Positions 13,786-27,200 of a DNA stretch of 64,000 nt are shown here, piece after piece. The stretch is from Nectonema munidae (Eukaryota > Nematomorpha > Nectonematoida > Nectonematidae). Every line of letters starts with the position of its first letter. Positions within the stretch are counted from its first letter, which is position 1. A program made the position numbers and the translations under genes. The notes below the pieces were generated by a model, which saw only the letters and a program-made list of their open reading frames with translations, was not told the DNA's origin and searched no databases. The stretch is from contig JAUIRK010001021.1 in NCBI GenBank assembly GCA_030549495.1, forward strand, positions 248,001-312,000, written 5' to 3'.

Positions 13786-14285
13786 GAATGCTTCATACAT
13801 AGGATTCAAGTTCCTCACACACAATACATAACTGCATATATAAAATCATCATACATAGGATTCAAGTTCCTTACAATTTCCTATTTATTTCCATTAGTCA
13901 ATGTCAGACAACAGACATAACGCCATACATAAATAATACATCAGTGCCAAACACAATACATTACGTTATAAGTAACAATACAACATACATATACAAATAT
14001 TTCCTGGCGTACATCAGTTCCAAACACAATACATTACGTCATATGTAACAATACAACATCATACACAAATATTTCCTGACACGCCAACGTAACAATATAT
14101 CATCATATGAATGACATTTAGCTTGACACTAAGACACGAATATATTTTTTCTTCAACCAATAGTATATTATTTTTTAAAATGATTGGCATACGTTTGTCA
14201 CTAAGACACAAATTAATGTATTTTTTCTCCAGCCTATATAATTTTTTTAAATGATTGACATTTTGTTTAACACTAAGATACAAAT
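13786..14285. repeat. Cluster of short imperfect tandem repeats
   Basis: Several local duplications lie side by side: catacataggattcaagttcc at about 13793 and 13851; a ~70-bp block with acacaatacattacg and caaatatttcctg near 13950 and 14020; and a ~65-bp block with aatgattgacat / cactaagacac from 14100 to 14285. The copies drift in length and sequence. No coding role is apparent. The cluster ends about 270 bp beyond the end of MSH4. Confidence 0.6.
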
Positions 14286-14534
14286 ATATTTATAGCTCAA
14301 AATCAGCGGTAGAGTGAGATGCTTAAGAAATTAGTTAAAAATAAGTCTCATTTTAAAAATTGGTTCTTGTTTATATACAGGTCATCATTTTTATGCCAAT
14401 ATAAATTTAAATTAACTTAAAAAAATTTGAACAATATTTTTTGGAAAAATAAATGTAAGTACTAGTGGAATATAAGAGAAGATGTTAATACTCATTTTTA
14501 AATAAAATTAAGACAACGCATTGTTATTAGTGTG

Positions 14535-14540
14535 TTTATT
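14535..14540 (-). terminator. MSH4: Poly(A) signal AATAAA of MSH4
   Basis: The reverse complement reads AATAAA beginning 14 nt past the stop codon of the last MSH4 exon, with T/G-rich sequence beyond. Such a short 3' UTR is plausible in a compact transcript. Cleavage has not been shown. Confidence 0.6.
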
Positions 14541-14554
14541 AAGAAAACGTTATA

Positions 14555-15217
14555 TTAGAAAATATTTTCGGCTTCTTTGTTTCTTAAACATGGAATAAAT
14601 TGTAGTTTTTTAATTAAATCCAAGTTTGTAGCACTTTCTTTGCAATTTCCAAAGCTTCTCAAAGAATCGTTACTTTCTACCGCCATATTTTCACTCTTTT
14701 CTGCATTTCCAAAAACTTCATTCATATTTTCACTACTTGTTGTTGAGCAATGGAAATTTCTTTCATTATCAATGGTTTCTTCAAAATAAATAACATTTTT
14801 ATTTTCACAAACTTCTACAGGTGGATTTTCCTGTATTGAAATATTTACAGAAGTGTTGTCAGCGTATCTATTTGTTTCTTCACATTTAAAATCAAATATA
14901 GAAGACTTATTTTGACGTGGTTCTTTTATATCTATAGTATCTTCTAAAAATGGAATTTGGTTTTCTCGGTACAGAATATCATTAGCGTCACAAAGAGAAA
15001 AGTTTAGAACATTGTTATTATCAGTGTAGATTTTAGTATCAATACCTATGAAATCCTTGTTATCCTTAGAGTTAATAAAATGATGCTTTATTCTTTTTAA
15101 ATTTTGAGTAAAGCTCTCTTCAGATTCATGCTTTAAATTTAATTCATGCAAATTGTGGGCTGTAATATAACTCCGTTTAATATCTTCTATTTTTTCATTG
15201 ATGTAGGTGAAGTCAAG
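14555..15217 (-). CDS. MSH4: MSH4 exon u: last exon with long acidic tail
   Basis: 220 codons plus stop after acceptor aaattcctttttag. The first ~55 residues (DFTYINEKIEDIKRSYITAH, then FTQNLKRIKHHF) resemble the last helices of MSH4 (RAVYHLATRLVQTA...LSNLKKKY). The remaining ~150 residues are rich in N, E, D and S (for example IDNERNFHCSTTSSENMNEV) and have no counterpart in human MSH4, which ends near there. The tail has no obvious domain. It could be disordered and regulated by phosphorylation, which is a guess. An AATAAA follows the stop. Confidence 0.88.
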   Translation of the reverse strand, partial: LDFTYINEKIEDIKRSYITAHNLHELNLKHESEESFTQNLKRIKHHFINSKDNKDFIGIDTKIYTDNNNVLNFSLCDANDILYRENQIPFLEDTIDIKEPRQNKSSIFDFKCEETNRYADNTSVNISIQENPPVEVCENKNVIYFEETIDNERNFHCSTTSSENMNEVFGNAEKSENMAVESNDSLRSFGNCKESATNLDLIKKLQFIPCLRNKEAENIF

Positions 15218-18200
15218 CTAAAAAGGAATTTAAAAAGTATGAGTAAAGTATTTCTATACTAATTTATTTAAATAAGATAAATATTTTTTGCAGTTAACAA
15301 GTTAATAAATTACATTATTTTTATGAAGAGCAATCATAAATTCAATCAAATAAAAAATTGATATACTTAGGAAGTGTGAACTAGAACAATATTACTACTT
15401 GCAAAATACAGTCAAAACTTTAAATTAAAGTTGCTTGGAAAGCACCATGCTGTCCCGTTTAGACAAAATTCCCCTTTTTACAAAATGTAATATTTAAGAT
15501 TTAATAAAATAATTACCCTATTAGCTTTGAGTATCTAATGTGATAACTTACGAATATTTAGATAAGACAACCTAATAATTAAAAAACAGTCATGGTTATA
15601 TTTATTTTTCTATTTTAAAAGCGCTTTACTTTTAAGTCTATAAAAATATATAGATGTATCGGATGTGAAATTTTTTGAATCCGCGGATGCGAATACTGAT
15701 ATCACATTTGACATCCTAGCAGATGAGGATACGGAATCATAAATGCTATTCTAAGCAAATGCAAGTTTTATACTTCTTAGAGAGATATTTAAATAAATTT
15801 GCCTATGCAAAAGTAAAAATTGGAAAATTCCTAAAAAACTTTGCGATATATAGAAAAAATAAAAATGTTTGAAAATATTGAAACTTGAATGATTCGAGGA
15901 TTTCCTCTCCCGGTTACGAAGATGTAAAATTTTATGCTGATGCGGTTATACGATACATCTCAATAAAAATAATAACACTCATGAGAGTGATGTCGATGAC
16001 CATTATATCTTCCATCCTATTATTCTATGGTGCAAGTCAACTAATGAAGAAATTTTTCCTAAAACCACTTTGCCGTTCCACGTGTAACTGATCATAAGGA
16101 ATATCATATTCTTTTTATTACAAGTTTAGCTGCAAAAATTTTACTTGGGATACCAAATTTCCTAATTACACGTGGGTTACCCCATTTGTTTCTCACTTCG
16201 CTCGAAACATATGGATCATTTGCGCTTAATATTGATCATTCAAATATTCATTGATTATGTAAATGAAATCAATAAAGCAATAGAGAGGCAAATATTAAGG
16301 TGGTTGAGGCATGTATAAACAAAAGGCCAGCTGAAGAGTTAATTAATATAGCATACAAACAGCAAAACATAGGTAAATCTAAGGGTAGACCAAAATTAAC
16401 ATGGAAAGAAGTAGTTCTTAAGGTACCGTTAAGTTTTTTCATCGAGAAGGTACAATTGCGCTGCTTGTATCGAACTATGAGAAAGTAGGCTTGATACGGG
16501 ATCGAACCCAAAACCTTGAGTTATCGAAACCCAGTACTTAACCAACCTTACTCACACCCCTTTACTCACGCGGTTTAAGGATATGAAAAAAAGAAATTTA
16601 AAAATAGGGGATGAACAAAATAGAGAATTTTGGAAATTTAAAATTAGGTAGTCTTTTTATATGGGTTTTCATATTTACAACACCGGCTAGACCCTTTCTT
16701 CCTGGGAAAGTAGCCGTAAAACCGATTAATTATTTATATTATTGATCATTTATATGACATTTATCTTTGATATAGTAGTAATCATTTATAGGGCAAATTG
16801 AAATTTTATTCTAAAAAATAGAAAATTAAATCTTTATATGCAAAGAATTTAAGATAATTTGAAGAAAATGGAGTAAAAATCAATATTCTTTCAAAAATTG
16901 AGTACAAAAATTAGGCAATTTTGTACCCCCTTTACGGATACCTTCTTAGACGAATAATTGTATACGAAAAATTACATTTTTTCACTAAATTGAAGAGAAG
17001 AGAATACTCTATAAAATATTATAAGATTTTTCAATGTTTAAAAGAATAAGTTGTTGATATAGATTAAGAATTGCAAAATAAACGATCATACAAATAAGTG
17101 TAAAATTAAGATGAAATAATGAAATGATATTTGTTTGTATTTCCATTGAATATGAGAGTCGTATTGAAAACAGTTATTATGATATGTATTGGATGTGAAA
17201 CTATCCTCTTTTAACGTCAATGATACGAGAAGAGCGTTTCAAAATATGTAAAGGTTTTCTCAAACAATGAAGTGAGAGCGGTAGCAAAAGCTATATGTAA
17301 GTAGTTTTAACGGGCCTTTTTAATTTAGGATCCTTGAGCTAGATATATTAGACCCAAATTAAAACACCTATGTTCTCAAAATTTTAATCATTAAAATCTT
17401 CAGATTTTTTTCCTCATTATAGAGACTAACCCCCGGTTTAATTAATAATAATAATAATATATATGAACAAAAATCGAGAAATCAGACATCTAATAATATC
17501 TTTCGATGTCTGTTAAATAGCAAACGAAAGTTTTTCTAATATTGAATATTAATAGTTTAAATTTAACAATATTAAGATTTTGCGTTTGCTATTTAGTGTA
17601 ATTAGGATTGCAATGCAGCATGAAAACTTTTTCTGAGTTCATTAAGATAAGAAATACTTAAACTAGACAAGTCAAGCCTACTTAACTGGAGCAAAAATAT
17701 GCAATGCTCCGAAGATGAAAAGCACCATTCAAAAGCTAGTCTGGATTCAAAGCAGAATACCAGGCTTACGTAAAATCGCGAAAGTGGTCATAGTTTGAAA
17801 GATCAATCCTCGAAATGCATTATTCAAAAAGTGCATTGTAGCGCTCAGAAGGAGATGGATGTTTAAAATTAAAGAACATACAAAATATTTAAAGAAATAA
17901 ATAAGCCATACCCTTGTAATATTTAAAGATTTATAAACTTCTGATATTTCATTTAAAACTTCATTAGAAAATGAGCAGAATCTCAACAAGTTAATGCCTA
18001 AAAATAAATATGAATTGTCAAGTAGTAAGCGGAGTATATAAATGGGGTGACACAAAGCGGCAAAAATATTTTCAATGTTATCTAGTATGTTTTCAAAAAT
18101 TTAAGTGCATAATTTAAACCACAATATTTTCAAAATGTAGAACAGGTGCTCAAACTTATTACACATTTAATCGGTCTGTTACTTTTCACATTAAAATAAG

Positions 18201-21200
18201 TAATATTTCAAAAAGTAATGCGTTAAATATGTGTTTTTGTTTGAATAAATATTTTATTATAATTTAGGCCTTCTCAAACATGGACGAATAGCACTCTTCT
18301 GGACGAAAATGAGATTTAGGTTAACATTGGTTATCCAGCAAATAGTTCGGCATTCTAAAAGCAAATGTCAAATTTTTTTTAAAACTTAATTTTTTTATAT
18401 AAGAATTTAATGTAAGCAGGATTTCAATCAAAGGCAATCTTTTTTTAGTGATAAATCTCTTATTGTTCAGTATTAAGGAATTTCGAAATCAAAATAGAAG
18501 GATGGGTAATAAATTGCGTTTCTTAAGATTTCAAAATTGTAAAAGTACATCTGTATAAGAAATTTTTTAGGAAGAGTTTATTGAACTTAAGTGCAATGAA
18601 GAACTCAATTCAAAGTTTGAAAAAAATGACCAAAGTTTTTCAATATATTTTTTACTTCATAGTCGGCGATTTAAACAAAAAGGATGAGAAAATCTTCAAT
18701 CTAGAGTCTAACCATATGGTTCTAAAATTTATAATTAGGGCTCGAAAACATATTTGATTCGAACATTTTTATATAATCTAACTAAGGATGTTTCTAATAT
18801 TGGTTATAAATTTAAAACTCTTATATAGATATAAAAGCTTTTAAGAAAACCTTACTTATCTTTATTATTTCTTCATAACCTTCTTTTGTTAAGTAAGAAC
18901 AATAATTTATAGATTAAATAATTGTTTGCTTAAAAGAATGAATAGATATTGGGTAATTAGCCTTCAATTGATTAATTAGCAGCTAATTTGTTAATTATTT
19001 AGTAGATACGTTCTCAAAGGCAAAAGAGTGCGTGGGGTTACCAGAGAAGTTCAGAATTAATGTTGGTAAATAACTTCTCAAACAACTAATATAGATTGCT
19101 ATATTATATGATGTTAAACACTTATCCTTTGGGACTATACGTGTTCAGCATGGCTCCATAGTGGATAAAATATTAAACTAAGGAAGCAATATGAAAATAA
19201 ATAAAATTTTATTGTATTTCGATCATGTAAAATTAATTATCAGAATCTAGAGTTCTCCAAAATATATTTTTCAACCAAAAAGGTTCGGCGTCTTAAAATG
19301 TTTGAGAAACCTTGATCTAGTTACTAGTATGTTAAATTTTAGTTAGCTAAATTTTGTAGTTTTTAAAATAAAATGATATATTCAAACGGGTATGCATTTT
19401 TACACAAAATGTAAATTTTTATATGATTAAATTTCAAAAAATTAAATTAATTTTCATTGTATAATTTCTATAATGAAAATAATATATTCATAAAACTTAA
19501 CTTGTTTTAAGATAATTATTTACTAACAAGGTATAAAAAAACTTCTATTTTTAAAGTCTTAAATTCTATTCTAACCAAATCTTTGATAGTATTACTTATA
19601 AAAAATTAAAAGGATACTGTGCAAAAACTTTTTATAAAAAAATTAGAAGCGAGTACGAAGGATAAAGTGAAAAAAATTCGAAAGCTTTATTTATTAAAAT
19701 GATAAGCAAAATGATGAAAATTATTTAAGTTATGTGAAACAAATCTTATTATAGAAATCATAGAATTACATTGCCTACAAAAGGCTAAACTTACTATTTT
19801 GAGAAATTAAAATATTTTCAAATCACTAAAAAATGTTGCACTCACAACTATATAAAGTTGTGACAATTACTATAAATATAGTAAAATTTACTAGCAAATG
19901 TTTTACTACTTTTATAGTAATTTCTAATCAAAGATTATTCTACATCACTGAAAAAATGTAGTAGTTGCTACTATATACAGCAGTAGCAGTACTATGCTTA
20001 ATTTTACTTCTCTATGTTGTAAAATTGATTATATTGTATAAAGTTTACCACTGTTTTTTACTATCTGAAAAGTTGTGGCTCTTTATAGAGTAATACCCAG
20101 AAAAACAAAAAGACCTTTGGATAACCTGATGTGAATTTAGATGAAAAATCACTGACCACAAATTTTAAATCTTTTATTGAAGGAAGCAATCCGAAAAACT
20201 TTCGGATTTAACCATAATTAATAAAAATTTAAAAAAGTTTCAATTTCTTAGTTTTTATTGAACAAAAGATTTTAGAATAATTTTAATTAATAAATAGCTA
20301 TAGGAGATTGTTAATTATTTTTTTTATGAAATTATCAAAATATATTAAATAATATGTGCATATTAACGCCATCTAAATAGAATAATTAAATTTGTTAGTA
20401 GCGGTAAAATTATCAAGGGATTTAATATTTACAAAAGGCTGAAAAATTTTAAATTATAAAGTGATTAAGATTTTTGAAAATTAAAAATAATAAAATCAAA
20501 TTTTTAGTATAGTATATGTCATGTTGATTTATGGTTAAACTGTAAAAATAAAATGAAGAAAGTTAGAAGCGATATATATATAATCTATATTATAATAAGC
20601 TAGCGTCTGTGTGTGTGTCTGTGTGTCGCTGGAAGCATTCTGATTGGTTGAAATTATTTATATATGTGTTTTGTGTGTATTTTTATATGGTGTGATGAGT
20701 TTATATGTGTGTATGTGCTTGAAGCATTTTGATTGGTTGAAATTATTATATGTTTTATGTATATATGTGTTTGAAGCATTCTGATTGGTTGAAATATATT
20801 TTGTGTGTATTTTTATATGGTGTAATAGAAAAATAAACAGAAAAGGTACAAATATTCTAAAAACTGACCACCATACCATATAACACTATTAGCAACTCAA
20901 AATACACACTACAAGAATCCTATGTTTCGAGCGTAGCCTAAACAAAAAAAACTAGCCGGTCCTGTGGTCGTTTTGAGCGAAGCGAATTTGAATTAGCAAC
21001 TCAATATACACACTACCCAGAATCCTATGTTTCGAGCGTAGGATTCTGAAAAAAAAACTAGCCGCTCCCGTGGTCGTTTCAAGCGAACCGAATTTAAATT
21101 AGCAACTCAAAATACACATTACCCAGAATCCTATGTTTCGAGCGCAGCGAGAAACACTGTTTCGAGCGAAGCGAGAAACGACCACGGGACCGGCTAGTCT

Positions 21201-24200
21201 ATATTATAATAAGCTAGCGTGTGTGTGTGTGTGTGTCTGTGTGTCGCTGGAAGCATTCTGATTGGTTGAAATTATTAAATGTTTTGTGTGTATTTTTATA
21301 TGGTGTGATGAGTTTATATGTGTGTATGTGTTTGAAGCATTCTGATTGGTTGAAATTATTATATGTTTTGTGTGTATTTTTGTGAGTGTCGCTTGAAGCA
21401 TTCTGATTGGTTGAAATATCTTTTCTCTGTATTTTTATATGGTGTAATAGAAAAATACACAGAAAAGGTACAAATATTCTAAAAACTGATCACCATACCA
21501 TATAACACTATTAGCAACTCAAAATACACACTACAAGAATCCCATTGTTCGAGCGCAGCCTAAACAAAAAAAAACTAGCCGGTCCCGTGGTCGTTTCAAG
21601 CGAAGCGAATTTGAATTAGCAACTCAATATACACACTACCCAGAATCCTATGTTTCGAGCGAAGCGAGAAACGACCACGGGACCGGCTAGTCTATATTAT
21701 AATAAGCTAGCGTCTGTGTGTGTGTCTGTGTGTCGCTGGAAGCATTCTGATTGGTTGAATTTATTTATATATGTGTTTTGTGTGTATTTTTATATGGTGT
21801 GATGAGTTTATATGTGTGTATGTGCTTGAAGCATTTTGATTGGTTGAAATTATTTATATGTTTTATGTGTATTTTTATATGTGTGATGAGTTCATATATC
21901 TGTAGTGTGAGTGTCGCTTGAATCATTCTGATTGGTTGAAATTATTTATATGTTTTGTGTGTATTTAAAAACAAATAACTCAACACTAAACCATATTTCA
22001 CCATATACGACCACGGGACAATAAACTCACCGCCACACCATATAACACTATTAGCAACTCAAAATACACATTACCCAGAATCCTATGTTTCGAGCGTAGG
22101 ATTCTGAAAAAAAAACTAGCCGGTCCCGTGGTCGTTTCGAGCGAAGCGAATTTGAATTAGCAACTCAATATACACACTACCCAGAATCCTATGTTTCGAG
22201 CGCAGCGAGAAACACTGTTTCGAGCGAAGCGAGAAACGACCACGGGACCGGCTAGTATATATTATATAGTTATAAAAGAAAAATGTTTCAATCTTAATAT
22301 TTTAATTTAAACTCTAGTATTTGGTACTTATATTTACATTCTTTGTATTTAGAGTCACAGTATATTACCAATGGCGGATCCAAGAGGGAGGCCTCATGAG
22401 CCAAAAAAGAAAATTTACTTTTTTTTACCTATGAAAAATGGCTTCGAAAATTAGCCTTACTAATGTATACTCTTACATGTATAAAAAATAAATTTTTGCA
22501 ATTTATTCATGGCAAAATAATGTTAAAAATATGAAAACATAGGTAATTAGTGATTCTAAAACACATAATACAGCTGTCGTATTCTCTCAAGACTTTTAGC
22601 AAAATAATTAAATAGATTTCGCCCCCCCCCCCTATAAGAAATTTCTGGATCCGCAACTGTATATTACATTTACCAAACAAAGGTAAAACTGAGAGGTAAA
22701 ACCAAAGTAAAAATAGGGGGACAAGACCATAATTTTTAAAACCATATGCCTGGCTATATTTATAAAATTAATGAAATGTAAAATAATGGAATAATTAACA
22801 TTTAATTTGTTAAATTCAAAAAAGAGTAAACTTTTTTTGAAAATCTATTTAATAATAATTGAAAAAAATTTATGTGCATTGCTTATTTATACCATATTTG
22901 TAATTTTCGCAAATTCCTTTATGCAGTTTGTATGAATAAGTAAAACTTGATTCATTATCTTGAGAATCTTTGTCGGTGATTCCAAGATTAAAACTAAAAT
23001 AAAATAAGCAAACTAGAAGAAAACATTTGAAAAATTGTGAAAAATCAAACAAATATCCTTTATTATGCTGGTAAAGGTAAAGGTACAGTGGGGTGTTTTC
23101 ATCGAGAAGGCACACTTGCGCCGCTTGTATCAAACTATGAGGAAAGTAGGCTTGATGCAGGATCGAACCTAAAACACCTTGTGTTATCGAAAGCGCATTG
23201 AGGATAGGAACACAGAAGTAAGAAGTTGCCAAGCTTATTTTTACTCTATTTTCCCGATTTTTTTTATGATTAGCGAAATTACCAATCTTTTGACATTTTG
23301 AATAATACGTTTTTTATCCCTAGCGCCATTTTTTATAATGTATAATAATTGTTTTAAATGGTGCATATATTGTTAATTTTATATACCAAATCAAAAATTC
23401 AAAGAAAAAATCTTTAGTCGAATGTAAACTACCAGATGCATGGAAGTTAAGTTGTATATGACCAATATACAAAAAAGGCGAGAAAAAAATTATTTCTAAC
23501 TATAGCTCAATATCAGTCAACAATGTAATTTTTAAAGTATTTGAGTCAATAATAAAGGATGTAGTTGTTAATCATCTTGAAAAAAAAACTAAAATCGAGA
23601 CCAAAAAAAGTCAACAATAATAATCTTAATTGAATTTTCTAATGAATTTTTTTAGAATGAATAATAATAAAACGGTAAATGTTATATATATAGACTTTCA
23701 GAAAGCTTTCGACACTGTTCCCCATGAAAGACTGGTATTAAAACTGAAACCTTTTGGTATAAATAACCATCTCATAGAATGGTTGAAAGATTATATTTTT
23801 AACAGAAAATTTGTTGTTCGATTGAATGGAATTTGTTCAAAAACCTCAGAAATTATAAGTGGAATCCCACAAGGTTCAGTATTAGGACCGATATTCTTTT
23901 CTATATTTATGAATGATATAAGTGTTCATTTGAAATCAAAAGTAAAAATTTATGCTGATGATATCAAATTATTCAAGGGTTCTAGTGGTGAGGGCAAAAA
24001 AAATTTACAAGAAGATTTATATAAAATATAAATATGGAGTAGAGAATGGGGATTTGCAACTCAATATTAACAAGTGCTATCATCTTCAAGTTGAAAAAAC
24101 AGATGATACTAATTTTTATATAGGTGAACTAAACTTAATCAAGTTGAAAAGCACAATGATTTAGGATTAATTGTTGATTCAAAATTTTATTTTTCTGATC

Positions 24201-27200
24201 ATGTTTCTCATGTTGTAAAAAAAGCTTTCTCTATATTACACATGTTAAACAATACTTTTGTGTTATCTAACATTGAAGTTTGTCCAAATTTTTAGTCAGG
24301 CCTGTTTTAGAATATGGAAATGTGATTTTTGAAAATTCTTCCACCATGAACATCAGAAAAATAGAAAATGTTCAAAGAGTATTTACAAAACACTTGAAAG
24401 GAATGCAAAATTTATGTTACATTAGAAGATTGAAGAAAATTAATCTTCCTTCTTTGTATTACAGAAGCTTAAGGAATGAAAAGATTACTATATTTAATAT
24501 TGTGAAAGGAAACATGAACATTGAGGAGAATGTTTTGTCTCGTTACTCAAATAGAATTTCTAGATCACATTCACTGAAATTTAAACCTGATTCCTATCAA
24601 AGTAATTATAGACAACACTATTTAACACAAAAAGCATATAATCACTTGAATGGTTTGCCAAATGAAGTTGTCGATTCCTTGAATATAAATATTTTCGAAA
24701 GAAAGCCTGATAATTTTTGGAAAGATAAAAGATATCTCATTATTTGATTGATTCGTATTTTATTTGTATTATATTTGTACTGCAATTCGCATAGGCGGTT
24801 AGCCTCTTTACATTGCTTAATACACTTATGTTATCTTATTATTATTATTGGATTCCTGCATTAACACAAAAAGTACCAAGTGTCTTATAAAATAGTGTAA
24901 TAATGGATGCTACCACGTCTTCCTATTTTGCATACCTGTATTGTTAAGTTTTGGGCGTTTTGAGGTGTTGTTGAAACTTTTAAGGAATGGTTAAATTAAC
25001 ACCCACTACATTTTAAAGCCACATGGAAAATAAAATATTGATATCATATTTGTATATTTGGCTCAAAACCATTTTTTCAAGTACCATTGTAATTACATAT
25101 CTATTTTGCTGGTAAACAGTTTGAGATTCCTAGAGAAGTTTTTTTAATACAAAAATCTCATGAATTCGAAAAGAGAGGGCCGTATCAGAATCAGAGATAT
25201 CTATCTATGAGTTTTTACGTCCGTTACCTATTTAGTTTTCATTTGCTGCAAAATGTCAATAAAATAAGAAATACTTAATTTTAAATTAAAATTTTTTGTT
25301 CAATATTTTATATCATGAATTATATATACAATTTTTTGTAAATGTCTATAATGAAACGATTGTTGTATGTCGGGTTAAACAGAAAGTTTGAGTGGTATGG
25401 AGTCTATTTTGAAACTGCGCGTCAAATGTGCATTGTCCGTAAAATATTTTGGATGGTTAGGGTTAGATAAGAGTGGACAGAATACGCGTTTACAAAATGC
25501 ATGGCAGATCGGATGAGGAAAATTTTGTTATATTGGAACAGAACTCTAATATATATAAAACGTCTTGGTGGATGTTATATAAAAAATGGGAAATATTTTA
25601 TCACATAATTAAAAACATCTATCTCGAATGATGTAAAAATACTGGAAATAAATGAGAAAAATAATTATTACAAACTTTTGATATTTTTATAATTAAAAAG
25701 TATTTGCAGTAAAAGGAGTATATGAAATCGTGGTAAAAGATTTAAAATACTACATTAAAATACTATAGTTTATATGAGTCTTGAAAAAATAGAATAAATT
25801 GAACTAAGAAGGAATGATGAAGATAGGTTTTGTGAGAATAAGATATTTGATCTTATTCAAATACTTAATTTAAGGCATTAGCAATAGAGACTCTCGTACA
25901 TGTTTGATTTTAATTATTATATTTAAATATACGAAAACAACTTACTTTTCAATCATCGGGTACATGATTGATAGAAGACAAACCTCTTTAAAGTGTGTTA
26001 CCATTAAACAAAATGACTAAATCAAACAAGATAAGAGTTGAAATTGAAAAATTATGCATGATTTAAAACTTTATGCTTAAGAATTATTTATTCTATAGAG
26101 ATTTAACATGGCATTAAAATTTGAAAGTTAATTGTACCCTTTTTTTAATGATTTCTTCTGTAAATGTGATTGCAAAACTAGTTCCTATAAATGAATTAGT
26201 GTCTAAAGTAAAAGAAAATGAAATATTAAAATATGGAAATTGAAAGAAATGTAATGATATACTTCTTCCAATTTCATCAATCACTAGTAATGAATTAGAT
26301 GTAGCACTGTTTAAAATAAAGTTGATTTGATTGAGCTAGAAAATATATCTGCAGGAATCAGTTGAAATTAATTTTTTTAATTCAAAATACTTCGCTAGCT
26401 TGAGATGAAAGATTATTCTCCACATCATCACTATTACCAAAAAAACCATGAATTTTGGTGAATATTTTAAAGTTTGCAGTAACAGCAGGAATAAAACAGC
26501 CAATCTGAGATATGATCTGCATAGTGCATACGGCTTTTAAGTAGGTAGTTTTTCCTGACTAGCAAAAGCAAAAAATTTATTATTAGATTTTAAAGATTTG
26601 CCAGACCTGGACGTCCTCTTACGAAGAAGGGGGCGAATCCCGACAAGAAATAGTCGATCTCTTAAACTGGTACACCAATCTTTCGCTAAAATGCGCTAGG
26701 ATAATATGCGAATTGGTTAATATGCGGCGGCATCTTGGACACCAAAAAAATACATTTTGTATGATTTTCGAGTCGAGCCGACTCGATACGGGAAAATGCG
26801 TGTCCACAATTTTGAATGTCCTGCCTTGCCTGCTGGCGCCTGAATCGCATTTTGCATTCAGACAAGAGCGAGAAGAGAGAGCAGAGAGAGAGCTGGATGA
26901 TTTTCTCATGAAGTAAAAAAATGTAAAAAAATGCTTTCCTCTTGGTGTACACACTAGTATTTTTATATATTTGTATATAATTATATATAATTGAATGCAA
27001 TTAAGTCGATTTCCATTGTATTTTATTCAATTATCAATTCCAATAAAATTTGCTGTATTGAACTTCGTTTCCTGTTTTGTATGCTAAGTCCCGTTGATAT
27101 ATACCAAAAACAACCCAAACACCAAATCTCCCGGTTTCTCGCATATTCATGTCTTTCTCGTTCTTAGACGAGATCCACGATGGTGGACATGACGGATGCT

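Noticed and set aside
17747-18055. Single 102-residue protein on the minus strand
   Set aside because: Only 17912-17997 is coding, as an MSH4 exon. The rest of the frame is intron read-through past clear splice sites.
22870-23232. 120-residue minus-strand protein
   Set aside because: It is a fusion of an MSH4 exon (22893-22993), intron and a SINE copy read through by chance.
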